Positions 1 to 10,173 of a stretch of DNA of 64,000 bases are shown here, piece by piece. The stretch covers positions 12,524,501-12,588,500 of the forward strand of contig NC_088933.1 in NCBI RefSeq assembly GCF_038396675.1. Direction: 5' to 3'. The position numbers and the translations under genes are program-made. The notes beneath the pieces were generated by a model, which saw only the letters and a list, made by a program, of their open reading frames with translations, had not been told where the DNA came from and did not search any database. Each line of letters begins with the position of its first letter. The stretch's first letter is position 1. The stretch is from Hydra vulgaris (Eukaryota; Cnidaria; Hydrozoa; Anthoathecata; Hydridae).

Positions 1-567
1 ATATGTTGATATGCTGAAGAAGAAAAATGATTTCTTGCGTGGTATTTTTGAAAAAAAAATGAGAAGTGCATACCAAACACCAAAACCAAACGATATTAAA
101 AAATAAAATCCTATTATTGGCATCAGGTGAACAGTCTTTAAAGATAATCTGCAACACTTGTTCACAACTGTAACAAACCGATCTATTGATATAAGAACCA
201 TAATTGAGCTTGAAAAAACCAAAAAAAACACAATTATAAAACCCATTATGGAAGTAATTAAACACGAGATTTGATTGACTTTTTCAAGGACAAGTTGAAA
301 CGGCATAACAACGAAAGCAACCATCAAGTTAAGTGAAGACAATAATAACATTAGTTTTTCGTTTTTAGTGAAACTTTTTTTCTTTTTTAAGTTACATAGT
401 CCTATTATCAGCAAAAGCTTCCCCAAAATGATCAAAGAAGCAATAATTATAATAAGAATGCTGAACATAAAGCTTTTTACTCCATTAAGGGATTGAAAGC
501 ATTTCAATTCACTTTGATTTTTTAAACGCAGTAAAATGTTTGAAGCTTCATAACTTTGATTGACCAT
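1..567 (-). CDS. Class A (rhodopsin-like) GPCR, 5' part, cut by the window edge
   Basis: An open frame of 189 codons runs from ATG at 567 to base 1 with no stop, so the 3' half lies outside the window. Predicted membrane segments lie at about residues 32-58 (TM1), 70-95 (TM2, with SLNLMVAFVVMPF, matching the class A TM2 pattern), 100-127 (TM3, opened by Cys102) and 148-172 (TM4). TM3 is followed by ISIDRF, the DRY-equivalent, with Phe in place of Tyr. Two N-glycosylation sequons (N3, N17) lie in the extracellular N-terminus. The frame has no intron, as is common for cnidarian GPCR paralogues. The protein would be a plasma-membrane receptor coupling to G proteins; the ligand cannot be inferred. 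The start is chosen because it leaves a short N-tail before TM1. Confidence 0.85.
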   Translation of the reverse strand, partial: MVNQSYEASNILLRLKNQSELKCFQSLNGVKSFMFSILIIIIASLIILGKLLLIIGLCNLKKKKSFTKNEKLMLLLSSLNLMVAFVVMPFQLVLEKVNQISCLITSIMGFIIVFFLVFSSSIMVLISIDRFVTVVNKCCRLSLKTVHLMPIIGFYFLISFGFGVWYALLIFFSKIPRKKSFFFFSISTY

Positions 568-651
568 TCTAAATATTAATGATTATAAAAACTTTACGCC
601 GCCATTTTAAAGAACAGTTTGCTAAAAACATTTTTACTTGTTTTTTGAAAA

Positions 652-1597
652 TGCAATATTTATTATAATTTCTTCTGCTCTTCTCTGGAATAGAAAATAA
701 CAACAAAACTTTATAATTGAATAAAAGGACATCTACCAATAAAATATAAATGAATAAGAAAATTAATTTGATTTTCACTTAAATTATTTTTATTTTGTAT
801 TTTTAATATATTACCTTTCTTAGTTTAAAACTTTCAAATTCTTAATAAAGAAACTAACATTTTTTCTAGGTTTTTTTAAATTGTTTAATAATTTAAATGT
901 TTAATAATTTAAATAAATATTTTATATTAATGAAACTATTTCTTTTTAACCAATGTTTTTTTTTTTTATATATTTTATTATCTTTTTAGTCTTGCAGTAC
1001 TGCAGGAAGAAAAGTGAATTTTTTTAATAATAGAAACTATTATTTCATTAAGTTTTTCAAATTTTTTAACTTGGTTTAAAATTCAATATTTTATATATGT
1101 GTTTATCAATGGAACTATACTTTTTGCAATATTTATTATAATTTCTTCTGCTCTTCTCTGGAATAGAAAATAACAACAAAACTTTATAATTGAATAAAAG
1201 GACATCTACCAATAAAATATAAATGAATAAGAAAATTAATTTGATTTTCACTTAAATTATTTTTATTTTGTATTTTTAATATATTACCTTTCTTAGTTTA
1301 AAACTTTCAAATTCTTAATAAAGAAACTAACATTTTTTCTAGGTTTTTTTAAATTGTTTAATAATTTAAATGTTTAATAATTTAAATAAATATTTTATAT
1401 TAATGAAACTATTTCTTTTTAACCAATGTTTTTTTTTTTTATATATTTTATTATCTTTTTAGTCTTGCAGTACTGCAGGAAGAAAAGTGAATTTTTTTAA
1501 TAATAGAAACTATTATTTCATTAAGTTTTTCAAATTTTTTAACTTGGTTTAAAATTCAATATTTTATATATGTGTTTATCAATGGAACTATACTTTT
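652..1597. repeat. Tandem duplication, 2 x 473 bp, nearly identical
   Basis: Bases 652-1124 recur at 1125-1597 with a 473-bp offset and, by eye, no clear differences, including homopolymer T tracts and a TGCAGTACTGCAGG palindrome. It lies just upstream of the GPCR start. Short ORFs in both copies are shadows. This is either a very recent duplication or a local assembly artefact. Confidence 0.9.
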
Positions 1598-2233
1598 TAT
1601 GCAAATTTGTATATTTTTTATTATTTTCAACTTGAAGTATTGCAGTGTTCTTGCAGTATTGCAGCAAAAAAATAGCTTCAACTATTCAACAAACAACAAT
1701 TTAAAATTATTGAAAGTAATGCAATAAATTTATACCAATTTAATATATGTTATAATATTGAATTTCATATTTATAAAACAAATATAATTTAACTTGAAAA
1801 AATTTTTTATCTTACCCATCACATGCAATAACCTAAGAGCTATCTTTAACTGCAAGTGAAAATCCTGACCAATTTTAATCTAAAATCAATACTGATAATA
1901 GTACAGTTTGTCGAAAAACTTATGCTCAGAATTAATTACTATTTTTTTGCAATCTAAGTATGTTTAAAAAATAAATAACAACTTAAAAACATTTCTATTT
2001 CGAGTTTGGAATAGTAGTTTTTTTTTAATTGTTTTCATCGCTCGTCCCTTTATCTACTTAAAATTACCGAATAATGTTTTAAGTTTCTTAACTTCATTTT
2101 ATATACATTTATTAGAGATATACTTGTTTATGTATTCATATTATATACATATATTTGTTTATATTATGTATTTGAGAGGATATATTATTGCATATTAGCC
2201 TCATTTGAGTTTTTACAAATGAGAATAGGGTAT
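1598..2233. other. AT-rich intergenic, no gene recognised
   Basis: No coding signal or repeat boundary can be supported here; the stretch is mostly A/T runs. Confidence 0.6.
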
Positions 2234-2527
2234 AAAACGAACATTAAAAGTTAAAGGAGTAAAATACTAATAATGATAATAGTAAGAGTGGTAGTAGTAA
2301 CAACAATAATAATACAATTATAAGAGTATAATGATAATAAAAAAATAAAATGGCAACAATAAAAATAATTCTTTTTATGATTATTGTAATTATTTTTGTT
2401 GTTGTTATTTTATTTTTATTATTATCATTATGCTCTTATCATTGTATTGTTATTATTATTACTACTACCACTCTTATTATTATCATTATTAGTATTTTAC
2501 TCCTTTAACTTTTAATGTTCGTTTTGT
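2234..2527. repeat. Long fold-back (inverted repeat), arms ~125 bp
   Basis: The left arm starts ATAAAACGAACATTAAAAG and the right arm ends with its complement near 2526. Both arms carry low-complexity AATAAT/GTAGTA triplet stretches, with the symmetry centre near 2380. It has no coding capacity and resembles a fold-back MITE or an inverted duplication. Confidence 0.75.
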
Positions 2528-2656
2528 TAGAGCTGTGGACGATTAATATTACTATTAGCATTAACAATATATTTAGTAGCTTTTATTTACAAGTTTTTAC
2601 TTAAGATTAGCACATGAGCTATTTGTAAACTTCTGTGAATGTAACAACTATTTCAG

Positions 2657-2665
2657 AATATATAT

Positions 2666-2699
<34 letters not shown>

Positions 2700-2700
2700 T
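2657..2700. repeat. (TA)n microsatellite
   Basis: Short TA array interrupted by AAA. Confidence 0.9.
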
Positions 2701-2744
2701 TTGCATAGTATAAGGAAGCACAGTGCCGTCCTTTAGAGACCGAC

Positions 2745-2806
2745 GGAAAGTAAAGCCTTCTTGAGCGCGAGGCCTAGAGCGGCCGCTCAAGAAGGCTGTA
2801 CTTTCC
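2745..2806. repeat. GC-rich 62-bp hairpin
   Basis: GGAAAGTAAAGCCTTCTTGA...TCAAGAAGGCTGTACTTTCC forms two ~23-bp arms with one mismatch around a GC-rich loop (GAGGCCTAGAGC). The composition contrasts sharply with the surrounding AT-rich DNA. It may be the remnant of a small inverted-repeat element or a structured transcript. Confidence 0.7.
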
Positions 2807-4985
2807 ATAAAATTAAGGAAAATTTTGGTTGAGTTAAAAAGATGGTATAAATTTATTTCATATTGCGATACTATGTTTGGATTTTTGTATTACGTCCTAG
2901 AACTAAAAGTAGGAAAAAATAAACATTTTTTATTCAAAAATATAAAGATCTAGAGTTGTTCGTAAGTTTTAAAGAAAAAAAGGATGTTTGTGGAAATGTA
3001 TTTTTTTATCAACATCAGGTTCTTTGTGAATTCCTACTGGCTGAGGTAGAGATTTATTTATTTATGAGATTTAAAACCCATTTCCTAACTCATTTATTTT
3101 GTATTGAATTTTCTTGATTATACCAAATTTACAGATGTGAACATTTACCATATTCTGAACTATGAATCATACACTGAAATGTGTACCATACACTGAACTG
3201 TGAACACTTATTATATAACATTTACCTACCTATAAGCACCCTTCAGACCGTTTTCCAAAAACATTATAAACACAGCAATAATATGTGCAAATAACATTAA
3301 TATTTTGTAATAATATGTTACATTATTTATAACTGATTCTTCATAAAAAATCTTTATTATATTTAGTTGTTTTTTTAATCCATTTATTTCTTGTCAGACC
3401 AAAATTATTATCTATTTTAGATTATTAACTCTGCAATAACTTTTAGAATAAACTTTATTGTTACTATTCTAGGTTATTTTACAAAGCACTCAGTACTTTT
3501 TATTAACCCACAAGAAAATAACAACTCAAAATTATAACAACCCGGTCTGGGAGTTTTACTGCATGCACAACCTCTTTTTAGACTGTAAGAGAACTTTTTC
3601 TTTATTAAAGTGCATAAAATGACAACAACTTAAAAGTTCTTAGGCATACTTATTGACAAGCATTTATCTATGGCTTCCCCATATTAAGTATTTAGAATTA
3701 AAAGTTAGTATAACCATCGGTATGATGTACCGAATTCGACCTTATGTTAATTTGCTATGTTTTTGATTAATTTACTTCACTTTAATTCATTGTTCTACTA
3801 GTTATGTCAATATTAAGGGAAAGTACGCAACTTACAAAATATAAAAAGTAGTGTTCAAAAACATGCGTGTATTATATATGGGAAAAAATGAGGGAAGCAC
3901 CCCAGCCAACATTGACAGACGGGTGCCATTTTGTTTTTGTCTGGGTTTACGGGAACGGGATTTCAATGGGTAAGTGTTTTGGTTTGCGGACGGAGCCCAT
4001 ATGCTTAAAAAATTAGGCAAATTTGTTTAATTGGGTTTTATCTAGTTTTTATCAAGGCCAAAGGATTTGGGGATGTGATAGGTTTACCAAATGGTTCCTA
4101 AAAAGTGTAAATGATAATTAAAAAAATAGTTTTTATTTAATTAAAATTGAAAATAGAAGTTTACAAGTTAAACGCAAAATTGTTTATTTATTTATAAAGA
4201 CTTTTCATTTGTTTACAAAAAGTAAATGCAAGATATCATCCTGCAACCAATTTCTTTTTCTATGCAAAAATAATCCAAGGCTAGAGAGCTCTCTCACGAG
4301 ATCATACCATTTGAAAATCATATATTTTAATAAAACATTTTCAGTTTTTTAGCCAGAGTCAATTCTTTGTTATAATTTTTAATATCGTTTCCATTTTTGG
4401 CTTTTTTATTAATATCGAGTCTATCTCTATAAGCTGGAACATGCAAAGTTATCTATATTATTTCTTTTTATTTTGTTCTCAAACTGATTACCTTGACTTA
4501 AAACAACTGGGTTTAACAAATGTATCAATTTTATGTACGAAATTATTATTTTATAAACTTAACTTTTATTGATGTTATTACATTTGAGAACCTCTATTTG
4601 GTGTTTATTTTTAAGTGTCTTGTAATAGTGCGTGTTGAGACATATTTTGCAGCTTTTTGCAAAAAATGAAAATGCTCCTAAACTTCAGATCTTCTAGATG
4701 TGCTAACGCTGAGTAGCCATTTTTTTTGAACTTAAAACTCTCTATAATTTTAATTTCAAACGTAAATAAACAGTGGTCAAATGGTGAAAAAGTGCCAGCC
4801 AACTACTTTTTAATAGGAAAAAACCGATCCTACCTTAAATGCGATGGCGATAAAGGTGATGTAATTTTGATTATATTTTAAGAGTTTCCAGACAAACACG
4901 AAACAAAAAAAAGCAAAAATATTCAAGTATATAATTTTTACTTATATTTCAGCTTGTTTTACAAAAATTAATAAAAAGACATCAT
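2807..4985. other. Long stretch without a recognisable gene
   Basis: Only short ORFs without family resemblance are seen. The patch at about 3880-4000 is noticeably richer in G+C and CpG (CAGACGGGTGCC, ACGGGAACGGGA, ending CAATGGGTA) and may be a decayed repeat. Confidence 0.5.
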
Positions 4986-4989
4986 TTTT

Positions 4990-5102
4990 TAAAATTTAAA
5001 AGTTCGAACTATTAAGAGAAAAAAGTTTGAACTGGAACATTGAAATTTTTGCGTAAAGTTTGAACTTTCGAACTTGAACAAGTTCGAACTAGCAGCCCTA
5101 GT
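4990..5102. repeat. Possible hAT-type non-autonomous element terminus
   Basis: Several AGTTCGAAC and TTTGAAC motifs in both orientations end in GCAGCCCTA. Read on the minus strand this is TAGGGCTGC followed by GTTCGAAC repeats, resembling hAT terminal and subterminal repeats. No partner terminus was located, so the call is tentative. Confidence 0.35.
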
Positions 5103-5400
5103 TGCCATTTATATTTTGTATAGTGCGTGAAGTAAATTAAAAAAATTTAACTTTTATGGATTATATTTTTTGTACACATTATATTTACATATTAATTAAA
5201 GAGAAATTTTTTTTCGGTGTAATTTTTTAGTGAAACTTCATTTAAAAGACGTTGTTTTATAATTTCATTTAGTTCAATAAAATGTTATATTTTAAGTTTC
5301 GAGTTTTAAATAGAAGTAAAATTTATCTAAATTTTAACTTGCATCTCAAACTCCGACTGAGGTTCACACATCGTCGTTTATTAATGCTTAAATATTAAAA

Positions 5401-5418
5401 CCCTAACCCTAACCCTGA
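5401..5418. repeat. Interstitial telomere-like repeat
   Basis: CCCTAACCCTAACCCTGAC: two exact CCCTAA units plus a degenerate one, the complement of the metazoan TTAGGG telomere unit. Confidence 0.7.
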
Positions 5419-5545
5419 CTACATCCTAAATTAAAACAAAGAATAAAAACGATTTTCAAAATATAATATAATTACGGTATTAAGATATGAAACATAATTT
5501 ACAAGTTATTTACTTTATATATTTCTTTTACATGATATATATTTT

Positions 5546-8500
5546 TTATGTTGAAGACCGTCTTTCACCTGTGGCCTTGTCTGGAGCGTATCGCAAAATA
5601 TCTTTGACGCAATTTAAAACGTCTTCTCTGTTAAATCTTCTACCTTCATTGCTGCACCTGAAATATGAAAAATGACTTAAAAATTAAACGTATCAACTAT
5701 TCAAATAATAATTTGAATAATTATTTTTATAAGAACAACAAAAAAAGGCATTAAAAGCTACTATTTTAAAACAATTCATATTTTATATTACTATAATATT
5801 TAAAAATGGAAATAAAAGTAAAAAAAAAAGCAAGTGGAAAAATAAGCATAGTAATAAGATATATAGTAATAAAATTTAGTAAAGCTTCTAAAAACTGAAG
5901 TAATTTATAAAACGTACAGCACACAACTTTGCAAATATTAAGACTTTTAAAAGCTTCTTACTTTGGTCTTGAGTCTTTATTGTTTTTTAGGCGATTAGTT
6001 CCTTTAAAATTGAACTTAAATTGAAAGGCGAACACATCGTACGTAGCGACGCTACAACAAAATATTTATATTATTATTATTCTACTTAAATAGAAGGATT
6101 CCGAAGCAGTGTTGAACTCCAATTGAAAAACCTTAATATAAACATATATGTTGGATGATATGATAAGAACAAGTGTTCAAACTTATAACGTTATTTTATC
6201 TAAAAAGATTATTTGCTATAAAGTACACGATATTCACTATACCCAGGGGGCATATGTCGTTCTTAGAACTTCTTAAGGACACATGCCCACTGGGTAAGGG
6301 CTATAGCTAATATATCATCAATATATTGAGAACCTTTCCATTATGTTCTTGACAACATCTTTAACATCTTTACCCCCAGCAGAAGACAGAGATAAAACCT
6401 GATAAAATTAGAAAATGGAATAAAATTTATTCACAAGATAAAATATTTTTATATCATTACATTAATAATACAAAAAATTTTTTACATATTATTTTAAATT
6501 GATAGAATCAGATCACCTCTATATAATATATAAAAGACACCGTTTTCTTTAGATTGATTTCGCTAATGAACGAAAATTAGAACTTGAGTAAAATATTTTG
6601 AGAAAGTTTCTTAATCAACTCTAGATCCTATTTTTAATCTATTTAAGTACTAATTAATTAATATATCTATCAAAACCCAAATTTTTAATCAAAATTCATA
6701 CAACATTTATAGATGCCGATCAAAAAAGAGCTTATAATTAACAAACAAACAAAAAAAATTGATTCTGTGAATCAAAATTATTCTGAGACCAGATTATTTA
6801 ATGGAATTATGTCTTGGTCAGCAGAGTATTTCATAAACACAATAATATTTTTTAAAACACTTTAATCGTTTTAAGGAAAAAAACCTACATATATAAATGA
6901 CATAAACTGACATATGACATAAATAATATGACATAGATTAAATTGACATTGAAAAAAGACATAAAAATTTATTAACCAGTTTGTTAAAATCTTCTTCATT
7001 TACTATTTTTTCCTCTAAATTATGCAACTCCTCTAAGTTATACAACTCCTCTAAATTATGCAACTCCTCTAAATTATGCAACTCCTCTAAATTATGCAAC
7101 TCTTCTAAATTATGCAACTCCTCTAAATTGCTTATTGGGGATATTTCTCCAGCTACTCCAACTGAAGAAGATGTTAAATTTAATAAAAATTTCTCAATAT
7201 TTTCAAGTCTTTGATCTTGTTTGATCAAGTATTTAATTACTTTAGCTTGAAATTCTGCATAAAAAATCTTTAAAAAATTACTAAAAATTGTTCCATTACT
7301 ATGTAAAAAAAATGTTAAAAAAACAAACTAGTTTTAATAAGCAAATATTTATAACAAAACCACGACGTTATTCAAAAGCACAATAAGTAAACAAATTTAA
7401 ATTGAAAAAAAATACCTGACTCAGTTAACGGAAACCCTTTAACTGGCAATGTAGCAGCATCTTTTCTACTATATTGACTTTTAGTAAAATGTTCTTCCTA
7501 AATGATTTTTTTTAATCAATTAATTAATTAATTATTCTAACACTATTATACCGTGAATTATATTTTATATATATAAAAACATAGAAAAGTTGAACATAAT
7601 AATATACCATACACAGTCTTCTTTGTTTGGCGAGCGCTTTAGCGCTCTTGCAGTTTTGCGCTTGTCCACATGCCTGTCAATTTTTTGGTCAGCGCTTTTT
7701 TTAGCGCTCGCCAATAATTTTCAAGTGTATTTTTAAATTGAAACAAATCTTTTTTCTTCATTAAGAAGTTTTATTTTCTATATTAAGAAGTACAAAAAAG
7801 AATTATTTTTTAAAATCGCGCAAGCGAGACAAATAATGAGTGTCTGACTAATGACAGTCATTATGAAAGAATGACTGTAATGACTAATGACAGTGAATTT
7901 CAAATGGAGAAGACTGCATACAGACTCTGTCAGGTCAGGTTATCCTACTACTGGTATCCAGCACAATCTGCTTCATGTTAACCTCAGAAAGGGCATCCAG
8001 TTGTAAAAAATTGCTTCAACTCTTTCATAATGGCATTTATATGCCACTATGGAGAACCATCCAAACCACACAAGTGTGGAAACATGGATTTAAAACTTAC
8101 AACAAAAAAAAAACTACTTTGTTTATTTAGTGTTTATGTACAGTACCTCAGAATTGTTTTGAACTTGTGAACTACCAGAGGTCTCTTGAAAATCAATCTG
8201 AGAAAAAAATCAAAAGTAAAATAATGATAAATAAAGTAGTATGCTTTAAATAAAAATATTCTCTTGTAAAACAAATAATATTTATTAATTATTGTTTGTA
8301 GTTTGGATGATAGCTGACAATGAAACATACCTCTTCGTCATTGACTTTCTTCAATTTACATAATTTCTAGTAAAAAATATTATTATTAAATTTATAAAAA
8401 TTATTATTATTAAAAGCAATACGAAAAAAAAAAAAGATCATTACATAACCTAACAAAAAATAAAAGTTATATAACAGTATAACTTTTCAAAATTAATAAC

Positions 8501-9792
8501 TTTTAAATAATCATTACCTGTTTTTCAGTTTCATTGCTGGGTAAAAACACTCTTTTTAAATTTTTTAACTAAAAAAATAAGGTAATGATATATTCATCTA
8601 TATATTCATCATCGTCAATCATAATTATTTCATGATGATTATCATCATCTTTAATCAAAAAATATTTAAATAAAATAGAAAAATGACTTATAACTACATT
8701 TTCATTGAAATTTGATGACATTTCATTCTTTTTCACACGTGATGTCTGATTCTCAAAATGCAATAACTTTTCTAAAGTTAATCCAGGAGAAAAAGGATAT
8801 ATAAATACAATATAAAATTCAACTTATGGGTAAGATGAGCATCGTCATCTTCTGAGTGATTTTGTCGTAAAACAGGTTTTGGTTTAGAAGTAATCACTTT
8901 TAAAAACTTACTTTAAATTTTTAAGTTGTTAAAAAAAAAAATATTAAGGAATGTTTAAAAAAAGATATTATGGAAAATATCTATTCAAGCGTACAAACTT
9001 TCAGAAAAGACTCCATTCATAAAATAACTACCTAATGACTACAAAAAAATAAATTAAACTGCCTTCTAATTTCAAGGGGCAAATATTCTTTTAATTTATA
9101 AAAATTAAACAGCTTACAAATTCGCATATACCTTGATGAACATATATTCGCAATGGTGGAGTAGGAAACTCTTCAATATTTTGACTGTTATCTACAAATT
9201 ATAGCAAAATACTATTTAAATTAATTTGTTAAAACCTAATTTTTTTTAATAAATAATTAACACAAAATATCTAATACAGAGTTAATTTTTTGCTAAGCAA
9301 AAATTATATTGGATAGTTACAAATTAGTTTCCTTATTGTTTTATTTTTTTGATTCTCTAAAACATCATAACGTATTAAAAAGAAATTATTACTTGTTTTT
9401 TTAATTATTTTTTTTCTTTTTTGGTGAGACTTTTTCATTATCTGAGGAGAACCAGTCGATATGGGTACTGCATAATTCATTGCAAAACTCATATGTTCCT
9501 AAATTAAAATTTAAACGCATAAAGAAAATGTTTTGCAAATATAATGGTTGACGTTTTATGTTTAACACTGCTTACCAAAAACCTTAACTTTACCTAGTGG
9601 AAATTTTTTCCATGTGTGATCAGGCTCCCTTCGTCCATAAAATGCATGTTTCACTTGCAGAAAAGTGTTAGGTGGCCAAAAAACATGGCTTCCACTAACA
9701 ACCCAATTCGATGGGATAACACCTGAGGTATCTTTATCTTCATCTTCATTCCAAATAGCCCAACAAAATGGTTCTTCCAACATTTTATTCAT
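5546..9792 (-). CDS. EnSpm-associated second protein with DUF4806-like C-terminus, 12 exons
   Basis: Inferred exons (minus strand): 9792-9576, 9498-9393, 9191-9132, 8771-8698, 8568-8518, 8366-8331, 8197-8147, 7497-7416, 7254-6977, 6398-6334, 6051-5962 and 5657-5546. Every junction has GT..AG ends, and the phases agree except across exon 2. There an A-run around 9411-9418 puts the frame one base out (frameshift or homopolymer error). The N-terminus carries a tryptophan-rich module (VIPSNWV, VFWPPN, WKKFPLGKVKVFG). The last four exons match the DUF4806 layout: DFNKL, then SSAGGKDVKDVVKNIM, then NREDVLNCVKDILRYAPDK. Exon 9 contains hexapeptide repeats. The predicted protein is ~400 aa. Proteins of this type are commonly found beside EnSpm/CACTA-like transposases in cnidarians; their role in transposition is not established. 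A broken EnSpm-like transposase lies directly upstream on the same strand. Confidence 0.7.
6241..6295. repeat. Short inverted repeat with ACCCAGTGGGCA-type ends, inside an intron
   Basis: ACCCAGGGGGCATATGTC and GACACATGCCCACTGGGT form 18-bp arms with two mismatches. It lies in the intron between the two exons at 6334 and 6051. The same GCCCACTGGGT end recurs at 15619-15630. Confidence 0.7.
7019..7131. repeat. 18-bp coding tandem repeats (NLEELH)n
   Basis: About six copies of a unit like AACTCCTCTAAATTATGC lie in the ninth exon of the DUF4806-type gene and encode a six-residue NLEELH repeat on the minus strand. The acidic, leucine-spaced pattern suggests an amphipathic coiled-coil extension. 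High unit identity indicates recent expansion. Confidence 0.9.
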
Positions 9793-10173
9793 GTTTATGA
9801 TATATTAGCTACTACAACAAGGATCTTATGCGTAATATGTAAATTTTTATGAATTACAAAAAATTATTTTATTATTATTGACTATCTTTAAATTATTTAA
9901 AATTAATATTTATTTAATACTTTTTTTTTAAATAGACAATATTTTAAATCCTTAATAAAAGTTAATAGTCGACCAATAATTATCATCCATTTAAATGCCA
10001 ATAAAATGGGATTATGTAAACCTGTTCAAATCACACAAGTCTGGAGATATAAACATTAAACTTAACAATACAAAAATTCATAATCAGTTGAAACAACAAG
10101 TTTAAATAAAATAACAGGAAGTCAACAAGTTAATAAATTTTGCAATGGAAAAAATAACTTTAATTGAAAAATA
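9793..10173. other. Spacer between the two EnSpm-unit genes
   Basis: AT-rich with no ORF of note. It separates the 5' end of the DUF4806-type gene from the 3' end of the transposase, both on the minus strand. Confidence 0.5.

Noticed and set aside
3832-4020. Basic 62-residue minus ORF as a gene
   Set aside because: No start context, domain or splice support; it overlaps a CpG-richer patch likely to be repeat-derived.
7019-7131. CRISPR-like direct repeats
   Set aside because: Units are contiguous, without spacers, in frame inside an exon of a eukaryotic gene.
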